From positions 868,001 to 932,000 of the forward strand of contig NZ_JH109152.1 in NCBI RefSeq assembly GCF_000190755.2: DNA of 64,000 nucleotides, given 5' to 3'. Positions 1 through 8,804 of this stretch are shown in pieces. A model generated the notes under the pieces. The model had not been told where the DNA came from. It did not search any database and saw only the letters and a program-made list of their open reading frames with translations. The position numbers and the translations under genes were made by a program. The DNA is from Methylobacter tundripaludum SV96. Lineage in GTDB: Bacteria; Pseudomonadota; Gammaproteobacteria; Methylococcales; Methylomonadaceae. Within the stretch, counting starts at the first letter, position 1. Each line of letters starts with the position of its first letter.

Positions 1-336
1 GCGGTTCTGGAGCTTAAATGCCAAAACTGTCTGCAAGCAGTGCAGTGGCCGGTCAAAAGTGCCGTCAAGCTGGGTATTGTTACTTCATTAGATCAAGCAG
101 ACAGATTGCCCGAGGATTATGAGCCGTTGTTGGTTGATGAAGAAAAAATCCTTCTAAAAAGCATTATTGAAGACGAGTTGTTACTTATTTTGCCTGCATT
201 CCCCAAGCACAAGCACAATTGTCTCGCCCATAAGCAGGGTAACAATAAAGTGGATTTTTTACCGAATGAACAGCAGTCGCCCACCAAAAACCCTTTTTCC
301 ATCTTAGCCAAATTAAAAAACACTGGAGATTTATAA
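1..336 (+). CDS. yceD: YceD/DUF177 family protein, 3' part
   Basis: The frame is open from base 1, so the gene starts outside the window and only its last 111 codons are here. The fragment has the CxxC pair of the family (Cys-Gln-Asn-Cys near the left edge) and an acidic stretch with an ED-Ll-LPAFPKH pattern typical of the YceD C-terminus. YceD is linked to 23S rRNA metabolism and is almost always encoded directly upstream of rpmF, as here. Its stop codon shares one base with the rpmF start (TAATG at 334-338), which indicates translational coupling. Identification rests on motif plus context. Confidence 0.85.
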   Translation, partial: AVLELKCQNCLQAVQWPVKSAVKLGIVTSLDQADRLPEDYEPLLVDEEKILLKSIIEDELLLILPAFPKHKHNCLAHKQGNNKVDFLPNEQQSPTKNPFSILAKLKNTGDL

Positions 337-518
337 TGGCCGTACAAAAAAGTAAAGTATCGCGTTCAAGACGTGGTCAACGTCGTTCACACGACGCGTT
401 AACAGGTAGAACCTTGTCTCAAGATCCAATGACAGGTGAAACTCATATTCGTCACCATGTTACTCCGGATGGCTTCTTTAAAGGCCGCCAAATCGTAAGC
501 AACGGCGACGAAGATTAA
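336..518 (+). CDS. rpmF: 50S ribosomal protein L32
   Basis: This 60-residue protein is the usual bacterial L32 length and has the standard start ([20 protein letters not shown]), very basic N-terminal half and a short acidic tail. It belongs to the large ribosomal subunit. The Cys residues of zinc-binding L32 paralogues are absent, so this is the zinc-independent form. It overlaps yceD by one base and precedes plsX, the conserved arrangement that couples ribosome and lipid synthesis genes. Confidence 0.97.
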   Translation: MAVQKSKVSRSRRGQRRSHDALTGRTLSQDPMTGETHIRHHVTPDGFFKGRQIVSNGDED

Positions 519-548
519 TAAATCTTTCCACCTTGCAGCATGATGAAT

Positions 549-586
549 GCCGAAGTTGATCAAATCAGGTCAGGTTCGGCTTTTTT
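549..586 (+). terminator. Possible weak terminator or attenuator between rpmF and plsX
   Basis: GCCGAA at 549-554 can pair with TTCGGC at 575-580, directly followed by six T residues (581-586). The stem is only 6 bp and the loop is 20 nt, so termination would be inefficient. Partial read-through into plsX would fit the conserved operon. Confidence 0.4.
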
Positions 587-613
587 ATAATAACTCAGGA
601 GTCATCCGTAAGC

Positions 614-1642
614 GTGAGCCTAACAATTTCGATTGATGCAATGGGCGGGGATTACGGTCCTGAAGTCACCATTCCGGCATCATTGGATTGTTTAAAAAAC
701 AATCCAGACTTAAAACTGATCTTAGTGGGCGATGAAGCTGTCCTTAATCCGCAGCTGGCCCAAGCCTTAATTGATTTTCAGGATAGACTCACTATTCAGC
801 ACGCCTCTCAGTGTGTTGGAATGGATGAATCACCGTCTAAAGCGCTAAAAAATAAAAAAGACTCATCAATGCGGGTTGCCATCAACCTGGTTCATGACGG
901 GCGCGCAGATGCTTGTGTTAGTGCCGGCAATACCGGGGCTTTAATGGCTACTGCCCGTTTTGTACTTAAAATGATCCCCGGTATTGATCGACCCGCCATT
1001 ATTTCCACGTTACCGTCAATTAACGGACATACTCATGCACTTGATTTGGGGGCAAATGTGGATTGCACTGCGGAGCATCTTTTTCAATTTGCAGTGATGG
1101 GTGCCGAGCTGGTTAAAGCGGTTGAGAATATTGATAATCCCAAGGTGGGGTTGTTAAATATCGGCGAAGAAGATATGAAAGGTAATGAGCAGGTTAAAGC
1201 AGCTGCAAAATTACTGGAGAATTCATCGTTAAACTACATAGGCTATGTCGAAGGCGATTCTTTAAATGCAGGTCATATCGAAGTTGATTTGATTGTTGCC
1301 GATGGTTTTGTCGGCAATGTCGCACTCAAATCCATTGAAGGCGCGGCTAAAATGATCGGCACTGCATTGAAAGAGGCTTTTGGCAGGAATATTGTAACCA
1401 GGTTGGCGGGATTGCTGGCCTATCCGGTACTCAAATCATTTAAAAAGCGTATCGACCCGCGTTTGTATAATGGCGCAAGCTTTTTAGGGTTACGTGGTCT
1501 GGTTATTAAGAGCCATGGCGGCGCTGACGTGCTGGCGTTCAAAACGGCTATTCATCTTGCTGAAATTGAAGTCAAAAAAGATGTTATTAGAAAAATAAGT
1601 GAGCAAGTCGAAAAGACTTTGGCTCTGAGAGAGAATGCATGA
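614..1642 (+). CDS. plsX: Phosphate acyltransferase PlsX
   Basis: This 342-residue protein is the usual PlsX length. PlsX converts acyl-ACP and phosphate to acyl-phosphate, the acyl donor for PlsY in the first step of phospholipid synthesis. The N-terminus has the family signature [12 protein letters not shown], and the conserved SAGNTGAL and LGANVDC motifs follow. Translation starts at GTG 614, with AGGAG at 597-601, a rather long 12-nt spacing. The stop overlaps the fabH start as ATGA (1639-1642). It opens the fatty-acid synthesis run of the operon. Confidence 0.97.
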   Translation: MSLTISIDAMGGDYGPEVTIPASLDCLKNNPDLKLILVGDEAVLNPQLAQALIDFQDRLTIQHASQCVGMDESPSKALKNKKDSSMRVAINLVHDGRADACVSAGNTGALMATARFVLKMIPGIDRPAIISTLPSINGHTHALDLGANVDCTAEHLFQFAVMGAELVKAVENIDNPKVGLLNIGEEDMKGNEQVKAAAKLLENSSLNYIGYVEGDSLNAGHIEVDLIVADGFVGNVALKSIEGAAKMIGTALKEAFGRNIVTRLAGLLAYPVLKSFKKRIDPRLYNGASFLGLRGLVIKSHGGADVLAFKTAIHLAEIEVKKDVIRKISEQVEKTLALRENA

Positions 1643-2607
1643 CTCGTTATTCAAGAGTAATCGGTACCGGCGGTTATTTGCCGGAAGAAGTTCGCACCAA
1701 TGAACAGATATCACAAACTGTTGATACCTCCGATAGTTGGATTTTTGAGCGAACCGGCATTAAAAGTCGTCGTATCGCAGGAGCTGAAGAAACAGCTTCA
1801 AGTATGGCTGAAATTGCGGCAAGACAGGCTATAGAAGCCGCAGCTTGCGATCCCGAAGAAATTGATTTGATTATTGTTGCGACCGGAACGCCTGATCGTG
1901 TTTACCCTAGTACAGGCTGTTTATTGCAGCGGCGCTTGGGTATTAAAAACTGCGTCGCCTTTGATGTTCAGGCCGCCTGTTCAGGTTCGATTTTTGCGTT
2001 GAGTATTGCCGATCAATATATAAAGTCGGGTGCAGCCAAGAAGGTTCTTGTTGTGGGGTCTGAAATCTGTTCGCGCGTTGTTGACTGGACTGATCGGGGT
2101 ACTTGCATCTTGTTCGGTGATGGCGCAGGCGCGGTACTGCTGGGCGCATCGGATGAGGCCGGTATTTTATCGACGCATATTCATTCTGACGGCGAATATG
2201 AAGATCTACTGTACTGTCCAAACCCTCAGGCGGCTACCGAGGCGAACAAAGATGAGGCCGGTTACATCAACATGCGCGGTAACGAAGTGTTCAAGGTGGC
2301 CGTCAATACGCTGGGTCGCATAGTCGATGAAACCTTGGCTGCAAATAACATGTTGCAATCCGATGTTGACTGGTTGGTTCCTCATCAGGCGAACACGAGG
2401 ATTATTGCGGCGACAGCAAAAAAATTAAAAATGTCCATGGATCATGTTATTTTGACCCTGGAAAATCAAGGTAATACCTCATCCGCATCGGTTCTGCTCG
2501 CTCTCAATGAAGGTGTTCGGGACGGTCGCATTCAGCGGGGACAAGTTGTTCTGCTTGAAGCATTTGGGGCAGGATTCACTTGGGGTTCTGCGTTAATTAA
2601 ATACTAA
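1639..2607 (+). CDS. fabH: 3-oxoacyl-ACP synthase III (KAS III)
   Basis: FabH starts fatty-acid synthesis by condensing acetyl-CoA with malonyl-ACP. The 322-residue protein has all three parts of the Cys-His-Asn triad: Cys in QAACSGS (about residue 113), His in VPHQAN and Asn in the NQGNTSSAS loop. It begins with the typical GTGGYLPE segment and the [11 protein letters not shown] motif. The start overlaps the plsX stop by four bases, and fabD follows after 6 nt, so co-translation in one operon is likely. Confidence 0.97.
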   Translation: MTRYSRVIGTGGYLPEEVRTNEQISQTVDTSDSWIFERTGIKSRRIAGAEETASSMAEIAARQAIEAAACDPEEIDLIIVATGTPDRVYPSTGCLLQRRLGIKNCVAFDVQAACSGSIFALSIADQYIKSGAAKKVLVVGSEICSRVVDWTDRGTCILFGDGAGAVLLGASDEAGILSTHIHSDGEYEDLLYCPNPQAATEANKDEAGYINMRGNEVFKVAVNTLGRIVDETLAANNMLQSDVDWLVPHQANTRIIAATAKKLKMSMDHVILTLENQGNTSSASVLLALNEGVRDGRIQRGQVVLLEAFGAGFTWGSALIKY

Positions 2608-2613
2608 AAGCGT

Positions 2614-3570
2614 ATGGAAATGAATAACCAAATTTATAACTTAGCTTTTGTTTTTCCAGGACAAGGTTCGCAATCTGTCGGTATGTTAACTGATTTGGCT
2701 GCCAGCTATCCTGAGGTAAAGCATACTTTTGAACGAGCATCCGATGCGCTGGGCAAAGACTTATGGTCTATTGTCGCAAAAGGTCCGGAAGACGAGCTTA
2801 ATCAAACGCATAATACACAGCCTGCAATGCTGGCCGCCGGTGTGGCCGTTTGGGAGGTCTGGTGTAAACACAGTAATGTTCGTCCCGCATGGATGGCAGG
2901 GCACAGCTTAGGCGAATATACCGCCTTGGTGTGTTCGGATGCTCTGTCGTTTGAAGATGGCATAAAACTGGTTGCAGCAAGAGGGCGACTGATGCAGGAG
3001 GCTGTGCCTCCCGGCGTCGGTGCAATGGCGGCAATTTTGGGTCTTGAGGATCATCAAGTTGTTCAGGTTTGTGCTGATGCGGCTGAGGACGAAATAGTTT
3101 CGGCAGTCAACTTCAATTCGCCGGGGCAGGTGGTCATTGCGGGTAACGTTGCTGCTGTTGAAAGAGCAATGCTTGCGGCAAAAGCGGCAGGCGCCAAACG
3201 AGTTGTATTGTTGCCGGTCAGTGTGCCTTCGCATTGTGCGTTAATGGGACCGGCTGCCAAAAAGCTGGATGAGCAATTACAGCGCACGGCGATTGATACG
3301 CCAAAAATGACGCTGATCCATAATGTAGATGTTGCATCGCACAGCGCCCCCGAAGTCATTCGTAACGCATTAAAAGAACAACTCTATAAGCCGGTGCGCT
3401 GGGCCGACAGTATCAAGTTTATGCATGATCAGGGCGTTACCTGTTTTGTTGAATGCGGTCCGGGCAAGGTGTTAATCGGGCTGAACAAGCGTATCGCCAA
3501 GGATGCCGAGCAACTGTCTATTTATGATCCGGAAACATTAAATAAAGTATTGGAGCAACTCAATGGATAA
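2614..3570 (+). CDS. fabD: Malonyl-CoA:ACP transacylase
   Basis: FabD loads malonate from CoA onto acyl carrier protein. The sequence shows GQGSQ near the N-terminus, the catalytic serine in GHSLGEY, the malonate-binding Arg within AARGRLM, and the active-site His in VPSHCALM. The length (318 aa) matches the family. The start could be ATG 2614 or ATG 2620; the two differ by two residues. Its 3' end overlaps fabG by 8 nt. Confidence 0.97.
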   Translation: MEMNNQIYNLAFVFPGQGSQSVGMLTDLAASYPEVKHTFERASDALGKDLWSIVAKGPEDELNQTHNTQPAMLAAGVAVWEVWCKHSNVRPAWMAGHSLGEYTALVCSDALSFEDGIKLVAARGRLMQEAVPPGVGAMAAILGLEDHQVVQVCADAAEDEIVSAVNFNSPGQVVIAGNVAAVERAMLAAKAAGAKRVVLLPVSVPSHCALMGPAAKKLDEQLQRTAIDTPKMTLIHNVDVASHSAPEVIRNALKEQLYKPVRWADSIKFMHDQGVTCFVECGPGKVLIGLNKRIAKDAEQLSIYDPETLNKVLEQLNG

Positions 3571-4291
3571 ACAAGTAGCTTTAGTAACGGGTGCCAGTCG
3601 TGGCATTGGTCGGGCAATAGCAGAAAGATTGGCTCAAGATGGTTTTTTTGTTATCGGCACCGCTACTACGGATAACGGCGCCGATTCAATTTCCGCCTAT
3701 CTGGGCGAGCATGGCAAGGGCTTAAAGCTTGATGTCGCCAATCCGGACTCCATTGCAGAAGTCATGAAAAGTATTAATGACGAGATTGGGGCGCCGATCG
3801 TACTGGTCAATAACGCCGGTATCACCCGTGATAATTTGTTGATGCGCATGAAGGACGAAGAGTGGGATGATATTATCAACACCAACCTGACTTCGGTTTT
3901 TCGTATGAGCAAAGCAGTACTGCGCGGCATGATGAAAGCCAAAACAGGTCGTATTATCAATATTTCATCTGTAGTAGGTTCAACCGGTAATGCGGGGCAG
4001 GCAAATTATGCCGCAGCAAAAGCCGGAATGGTTGGCTTTGCCAAATCCATGGCCAAAGAAGTGGGTTCACGTAATATCACCATCAATACAGTGTCGCCTG
4101 GATTTATCGATACTGATATGACCAAAGAGCTGAGTGATGATATTAAAAATACCTTGCTGTCGTCTATTCCCCTGTCTCGTTTGGGTAAGGCGGAAGAAAT
4201 CGCGCATACGGTTTCATTTCTGGCTTCCAATGGTGCAGCCTATATCACTGGTGAAAACATTCATGTAAATGGTGGCATGTTCATGCCGTAA
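3563..4291 (+). CDS. fabG: 3-oxoacyl-ACP reductase
   Basis: FabG performs the NADPH-dependent reduction of 3-oxoacyl-ACP in the elongation cycle. This short-chain dehydrogenase of 242 residues has the Rossmann glycine motif GASRGIG (residues 10-16), the NNAG motif, the catalytic Ser in INISSVVG and the YAAAK catalytic pair. The C-terminal VNGGMFMP ending is typical of FabG. It overlaps fabD, and a 186-nt gap carrying a promoter separates it from acpP. Confidence 0.97.
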   Translation: MDKQVALVTGASRGIGRAIAERLAQDGFFVIGTATTDNGADSISAYLGEHGKGLKLDVANPDSIAEVMKSINDEIGAPIVLVNNAGITRDNLLMRMKDEEWDDIINTNLTSVFRMSKAVLRGMMKAKTGRIINISSVVGSTGNAGQANYAAAKAGMVGFAKSMAKEVGSRNITINTVSPGFIDTDMTKELSDDIKNTLLSSIPLSRLGKAEEIAHTVSFLASNGAAYITGENIHVNGGMFMP

Positions 4292-4335
4292 GAGGTGTTG
4301 CCTATAGGCCGTATCAGTATGTTCATGCCTTAATA

Positions 4336-4365
4336 TTGTGACATTGTCGCAATATAAAGTATAAT
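4336..4365 (+). promoter_or_regulatory. Candidate sigma-70 promoter of acpP
   Basis: A perfect -10 box TATAAT lies at 4360-4365, with TTGTGA at 4336-4341 (4 of 6 matches to the -35 consensus) and an 18-bp spacer. It sits inside the longest gap of the fab cluster. Acyl carrier protein is needed in large amounts and commonly has its own promoter. Called from sequence alone. Confidence 0.6.
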
Positions 4366-4372
4366 TCCCCCG

Positions 4373-4395
4373 CCGTCTGGAATTTCCGGAGACGG
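4373..4395 (+). other. Hairpin in the predicted acpP leader
   Basis: CCGTCT (4373-4378) pairs with AGACGG (4390-4395), with an inner GG/CC pairing. It falls just after the predicted -10 box, so it would form near the 5' end of the transcript. There is no T run after it, so it is more likely an mRNA-stabilising structure than a terminator. Confidence 0.35.
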
Positions 4396-4477
4396 GATTT
4401 CAAATAAAATTAATAACAATACTATTGTAGGTCTCAGATTAGACACTGGGAAACTACATTGTTTGAGGACAATAATT

Positions 4478-4708
4478 ATGAGTAACATTGAAGAACGAGT
4501 AAAAAAGATTGTTGCAGAACAATTGGGTGTTAAAGAAGATATCGCTACTGATGCTTCATTCGTAGATGATCTTGGTGCTGATTCTCTTGATACAGTCGAA
4601 CTCGTCATGGCTCTTGAAGAAGAATTCGAATGCGAAATTCCAGACGATGAAGCTGAGAAAATAACAACTGTTCAGCAAGCTATCGATTACGTAGTAAAAA
4701 ACGCTTAA
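4478..4708 (+). CDS. acpP: Acyl carrier protein
   Basis: This 76-residue acidic protein has the DSLDTVE motif, whose serine receives the 4'-phosphopantetheine arm. ACP carries the growing acyl chain for all the neighbouring fab enzymes. I chose ATG 4478 because it gives the canonical [12 protein letters not shown] start and has GAGGA 11 nt upstream; an in-frame TTG at 4463 would add five atypical residues. Confidence 0.98.
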   Translation: MSNIEERVKKIVAEQLGVKEDIATDASFVDDLGADSLDTVELVMALEEEFECEIPDDEAEKITTVQQAIDYVVKNA

Positions 4709-4732
4709 AACTGATCTTTAGTTGATGAACTT

Positions 4733-4858
4733 GTAGGTTGGGTTACGACTGCATGGATGCAGAAAGTAGAGCAAAGCAGGAGCAATTGCCGACGACTGCA
4801 CGGATGCAGAAGGTAAAGCAACGCACGGAGCGATTGCCAAACGTAGCGTAACCCATAC
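4733..4858. repeat. Palindrome-bounded tandem duplication between acpP and fabF
   Basis: Two imperfect copies of a roughly 47-nt unit (4747-4793 and 4794-4840) both contain GGATGCAGAA and end near GATTGCC/AATTGCC. They are bounded by GGTTGGGTTACG (about 4735-4746) and its near reverse complement CGTAACCCATAC (about 4846-4858). It looks like a dispersed non-coding repeat. The GGTTGGGTT core recurs in degenerate form after zipA (about 19280). Confidence 0.6.
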
Positions 4859-4946
4859 TTAGTGCTTTGATGACGTATCACATGCACACCGGCCTACATA
4901 ACCAACTCTTTATTCCCCTCCTTTATTTTTCTTACGGTAAATCACA

Positions 4947-6191
4947 TTGAGCAAACGTCGAGTTGTAATAACTGGATTAGGCGCAATCACGCCTTTAGCT
5001 AACACGGTCTCAGAAACATGGGACGGTATTATTAACGGTAAAAGCGGCATCAGCCCAATTGATTCCTTCGATATTTCTTCTTTTGCCACCACCTTTGGCG
5101 GCGTCATAAGGAATTTTGATATTAGCCAATATATTCCCGAAAAAGATGCCAAACGTATGGATGGATTTATCCATTACGGTATTGCAGCGGGCTGTCAGGC
5201 GATTGAAGATTCAGGTATTGAAGTAACCGAAGCTAATGCCGAACGTATTGGCGTTGCTATCGGATCGGGTATCGGTGGTATTACCGGTATTGAAGAATGT
5301 TATGCCGTTTATGACAAGAGTGGCCCACGACGTATCTCGCCATTTTTTGTTCCAGGTAATATCATTAATATGATTTCAGGCAACCTTTCAATCAAATACG
5401 GATTAAAAGGTCCAAATTACGCCATTGTTACCGCCTGTTCAACAGGCACGCATAACATTGGCGATGCAGCACGTTTAATTAAATACGGCGATGCCGATGT
5501 CATGATTGCGGGCGGCGCTGAACGCTGCACGACATCACCGACGGCAATGGGCGGTTTTGCTTCGGCAAAAGCCTTGTCCCGTCGCAATGATGATCCGCAA
5601 GCCGCCAGTCGTCCCTGGGACAAAGACCGTGACGGTTTTGTGTTAAGCGATGGCGCCGGTGTTGTGGTTCTTGAAGAACTGGAACATGCCAAAGCGCGTG
5701 GCGCAAAAATTTATGCTGAATTGGTAGGCTTTGGCATGAGCGGTGACGCTTATCACATGACTACACCTTCACCCGGTGGCGAAGGCGCTGCGCGTTGCAT
5801 GAAAAATGCCTTGCGTGATGCCGGTCTAAATGCCGATGCTGTCGATTACATCAATGCGCATGGCACATCAACACCGGCCGGCGATGTGGGTGAAACTCAA
5901 GCGATGAAAGCCGCATTGGGCGACCATGCCTATAAAGTTGCCGTCAGCTCGACAAAGTCGATGATCGGTCATTTATTAGGCGCTGCGGGCGGTATTGAAG
6001 CGGTGCTGACCGCATTAAGCATCAAAAATCAAATTGCTCCGCCAACCATCAATCTGGAAAACCAAGATCCGGAATGTGATCTGGATTTTGTGCCGAATAT
6101 CGCAAGAAACATGAAGATTGATGTAGCCATGTCCAATTCATTCGGTTTTGGCGGAACTAATGGCTCGTTAATTTTTAAACGGTATGAGTAA
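4947..6191 (+). CDS. fabF: 3-oxoacyl-ACP synthase II (KAS II)
   Basis: FabF elongates acyl-ACP with malonyl-ACP. The 414-residue protein shows the catalytic Cys in VTACSTGTH, the two His residues in [11 protein letters not shown] and [12 protein letters not shown], and the FGFGGTN C-terminal motif. TTG 4947 gives the normal start [12 protein letters not shown], but there is no strong Shine-Dalgarno sequence before it. TTG plus a poor ribosome-binding site suggests low translation relative to acpP. Confidence 0.97.
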   Translation: MSKRRVVITGLGAITPLANTVSETWDGIINGKSGISPIDSFDISSFATTFGGVIRNFDISQYIPEKDAKRMDGFIHYGIAAGCQAIEDSGIEVTEANAERIGVAIGSGIGGITGIEECYAVYDKSGPRRISPFFVPGNIINMISGNLSIKYGLKGPNYAIVTACSTGTHNIGDAARLIKYGDADVMIAGGAERCTTSPTAMGGFASAKALSRRNDDPQAASRPWDKDRDGFVLSDGAGVVVLEELEHAKARGAKIYAELVGFGMSGDAYHMTTPSPGGEGAARCMKNALRDAGLNADAVDYINAHGTSTPAGDVGETQAMKAALGDHAYKVAVSSTKSMIGHLLGAAGGIEAVLTALSIKNQIAPPTINLENQDPECDLDFVPNIARNMKIDVAMSNSFGFGGTNGSLIFKRYE

Positions 6192-6194
6192 TTA

Positions 6195-6218
6195 GTTTTC
6201 AGTTAAAAAACTGAAAAC
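6195..6218. other. Perfect 10-bp hairpin between fabF and pabC
   Basis: GTTTTCAGTT (6195-6204) and AACTGAAAAC (6209-6218) are exact reverse complements around an AAAA loop. No T run follows. A second short stem (GAATCA 6222-6227 with TGATTC 6234-6239) would enclose the pabC start codon at 6233. Confidence 0.5.
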
Positions 6219-6232
6219 CGTGAATCAAAAAA

Positions 6233-7084
6233 ATGATTCTCATCAATGGTGAAAGCAAGGAACATATCGAAATAGCCGATCGCGGTTTTCAATACGGCGA
6301 TGGATTATTCGAAACCATTGAAGTTAGAGACGGACAGGCTGTTTTTCTCGAACGCCATTTGGAACGGTTAAACTCAGGTTGTCAACGGCTTTACATTCCT
6401 TTTCCAGGCGCGGAATTATTAAGCTTTGAAGCTGGAGAGCTTTGTCGCCGATCGGCTGGCGGCAGGCACTCCGTTCGAGCCGTGCTTAAAGTCATAGTCA
6501 CGCGCGGCTCGGGTGGGCGAGGTTATCGCCAACCCGATGTCATTCAACCTACTCGCGTATTAAGTCTCCATCCCTATCCGGATTACCCGGAAATATACCG
6601 AGAGCAGGGCATAGTCGCTCGTCTATGCGCTACCCGTTTAGGTTTGAATCCCACTTTGGCAGGCATTAAACACCTGAACCGGCTTGAACAGGTCATGGCG
6701 AGAGCTGAATGGAACGACCCGGCCATTCAGGAAGGACTTATGCTGGATGTCAACGATCACGTTATTGAAGGAACAATGACTAATCTGTTCTACATTAAAA
6801 ATAACAGCCTTTATACGTCAGCGCTGGCTCAATCGGGCGTGGCCGGTATTATGCGCGGCATTATAATGAAGCTCTCAGCTGAGCATGGCCTTCCGGTAAT
6901 TGAGCATGCATTTACCAAAGATGCGTTGTTATCGGCTGATGAAATCTTCCTCTGCAACTCGATTATCGGTATCTGGCCCATTAAGCAAATCGAAACTACG
7001 CGTTTTTCAGTCGGCCCGCTAACACAGAGCATTCAAGTCTGGCTGGACAAATTTACCAGCGATGACTGCATGGAGGCGGGATGA
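6233..7084 (+). CDS. pabC: Aminodeoxychorismate lyase
   Basis: PabC is a PLP enzyme that splits 4-amino-4-deoxychorismate into p-aminobenzoate and pyruvate, for folate synthesis. The 283-residue fold-type IV sequence begins with INGE and DRGFQYGDGLFETI. The PLP lysine lies in GIKHLNRLEQVMAR, and EGTMTNLF is the conserved segment near the phosphate site. It sits between fabF and mltG, its usual place in gammaproteobacteria. No clear Shine-Dalgarno sequence is visible. The stop overlaps mltG (ATGA). Confidence 0.93.
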   Translation: MILINGESKEHIEIADRGFQYGDGLFETIEVRDGQAVFLERHLERLNSGCQRLYIPFPGAELLSFEAGELCRRSAGGRHSVRAVLKVIVTRGSGGRGYRQPDVIQPTRVLSLHPYPDYPEIYREQGIVARLCATRLGLNPTLAGIKHLNRLEQVMARAEWNDPAIQEGLMLDVNDHVIEGTMTNLFYIKNNSLYTSALAQSGVAGIMRGIIMKLSAEHGLPVIEHAFTKDALLSADEIFLCNSIIGIWPIKQIETTRFSVGPLTQSIQVWLDKFTSDDCMEAG

Positions 7085-8136
7085 AAAAGGTAGGCCAATA
7101 CCGAGCGTGGTTGTCTGGGCGCTTAACAAGGACCAATAAAATCATTGGCTTTACCTTATTGGTCTTAAGCTTTGCGGGCGGCGCAGGCGGCTGGCTGTGG
7201 ATGGATTACCAAAGCGCGTTGCACCAGCCGGCGCTGGTCAATAAAACGATATATGTAGAAATTGAAAAGGGCGATTCGCTGGATCGCATTATCGATAAGC
7301 TGGTAACCCAACAACTGGCTGTTAAACCCTTCTGGTTTAAAGTCATTGCCTTTCAGGAAAATGCGCTCAAAAAACTTAAAACAGGGGAGTACGAATTAAC
7401 TTCCGGCTTAACTGTGCCGCAAATATTAGCGTTATTCGTGCAGGGAAAAACCAAGCAACACGCCATTACTTTTCCGGAAGGCTGGAGCTTTAAGGAAATA
7501 CTGCATGAAATTGAGAAAAATCCCGATATTGAGCATACTTTAAACGGTGCCGGTTTTGGAAGCGTGATGGCCAAATTCAAGTCCGACATGCCGTCGCCTG
7601 AAGGTTTGCTTTTCCCCGACACCTATTTTTTTGAAAAGCATACCTCCGATACGTCTTTGTTAAAAAGAGCCTACGACAAAATGCAGCAGGTATTGCAACA
7701 GGAATGGCTCAACAAAGCGGAAGACCTGCCGTTTAAAACGCCTTATGAAGCCCTGATTCTTGCTTCGATTGTAGAAAAAGAAACCGGGGCGGCTGCTGAA
7801 AGGCCTTTAATAGCCGGCGTGTTTATTCGCAGGCTGGAGCAGAACATGTTGTTGCAAACCGATCCTACCGTCATTTACGGGATGGGCGAAAGTTATCAGG
7901 GTGATATTAAAACCAAAGATTTAACCACCGCTACACCGTACAACACTTACGTTATTAGCGGCTTGCCGCCCACGCCGATTGCCATGCCGGGACGCGATGC
8001 ACTTTATGCCGTCCTGCATCCCGATAAGGGCGACAGCCTTTATTTTGTCGCTCGCGGCGACGGAACGCATGTGTTTTCAGCGTCCTTAAAAGACCATAAT
8101 GTAGCCGTTGACAAATTTCAAAGGAATAAGAAATGA
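7081..8136 (+). CDS. mltG: Endolytic transglycosylase MltG (YceG)
   Basis: MltG cleaves nascent peptidoglycan strands and is thought to release or terminate them at the inner membrane. The 351-residue protein has a basic N-terminus, one membrane segment (about residues 20-42), a LysM-like part (about 50-120) and the YceG domain. The catalytic Glu lies in LASIVEKETG, and DPTVIYG and GLPPTPIAMPG are typical family segments. It is coupled to both neighbours by 4-nt overlaps. Confidence 0.95.
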   Translation: MKKVGQYRAWLSGRLTRTNKIIGFTLLVLSFAGGAGGWLWMDYQSALHQPALVNKTIYVEIEKGDSLDRIIDKLVTQQLAVKPFWFKVIAFQENALKKLKTGEYELTSGLTVPQILALFVQGKTKQHAITFPEGWSFKEILHEIEKNPDIEHTLNGAGFGSVMAKFKSDMPSPEGLLFPDTYFFEKHTSDTSLLKRAYDKMQQVLQQEWLNKAEDLPFKTPYEALILASIVEKETGAAAERPLIAGVFIRRLEQNMLLQTDPTVIYGMGESYQGDIKTKDLTTATPYNTYVISGLPPTPIAMPGRDALYAVLHPDKGDSLYFVARGDGTHVFSASLKDHNVAVDKFQRNKK

Positions 8137-8804
8137 TCCGAGGGAAGTTTATTACACTGGAAGGCTGTGAAGGCGTTGGCAAGACCACCAATATGGCTTT
8201 TATCAAAGACTACTTAGAGCAACATAACATTTCTGTTGTTGTCACGCGCGAACCCGGCGGCACCAAGCTTGCCGAAAAAATACGCCAATTATTGCTGGAC
8301 AACAAAAGCGAGACCATTTCAGAGCAGGCCGAATTATTGATGATGTTTGCGGCCAGAGCCCAGCATATCAAACATGTTATTGAACCGGCGTTGGCGCAAG
8401 GAAAATGGGTGCTTTGCGATCGATTTACCGATGCCACATACGCCTATCAGGGCGGCGGCCGGAACATGAAAATCAGCACCATAAAATGGCTGGAAAACCT
8501 GGTGCAAGGCACATTGAGACCTGATTTGACGCTGTTGCTGGATGCGCCGATTGAAATAGGCATAGCGCGAGTCAGGGAACGCGGAGCGCTTGATCGTTTT
8601 GAATTAGAAAAAATCAGTTTTTTCGAAAACGTCAGGCGGGCTTATTTGTTGCAGGCCGAACTATACCCCGAGCGCATCAAACTGATCAAAGCCAACCAAC
8701 CGTTAATCGATGTGCAAAGAGCCATTACCGATGTCATTCGCACTTTACTCGGTCTGTGCGCCCTGAATTGTCCTACGTCCTCCAGGCATGGCATCGTAAA
8801 GTGA
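8133..8804 (+). CDS. tmk: Thymidylate kinase
   Basis: Tmk phosphorylates dTMP to dTDP. The sequence has the P-loop GCEGVGKTT (residues 9-17), REPGGT for dTMP binding, and CDRFTDATYAYQGGGR with the DR motif. At 223 residues it is slightly long because its last about 12 residues run up to the holB start. The stop overlaps a holB GTG as GTGA (8801-8804). Pairing of tmk with holB is conserved in proteobacteria. Confidence 0.96.
   Translation: MIRGKFITLEGCEGVGKTTNMAFIKDYLEQHNISVVVTREPGGTKLAEKIRQLLLDNKSETISEQAELLMMFAARAQHIKHVIEPALAQGKWVLCDRFTDATYAYQGGGRNMKISTIKWLENLVQGTLRPDLTLLLDAPIEIGIARVRERGALDRFELEKISFFENVRRAYLLQAELYPERIKLIKANQPLIDVQRAITDVIRTLLGLCALNCPTSSRHGIVK

Noticed and set aside
4709-4946. 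A riboswitch or FabR/FapR-type operator before fabF
   Set aside because: The sequence is explained by a duplicated dispersed repeat; no known fatty-acid regulator site is recognisable.
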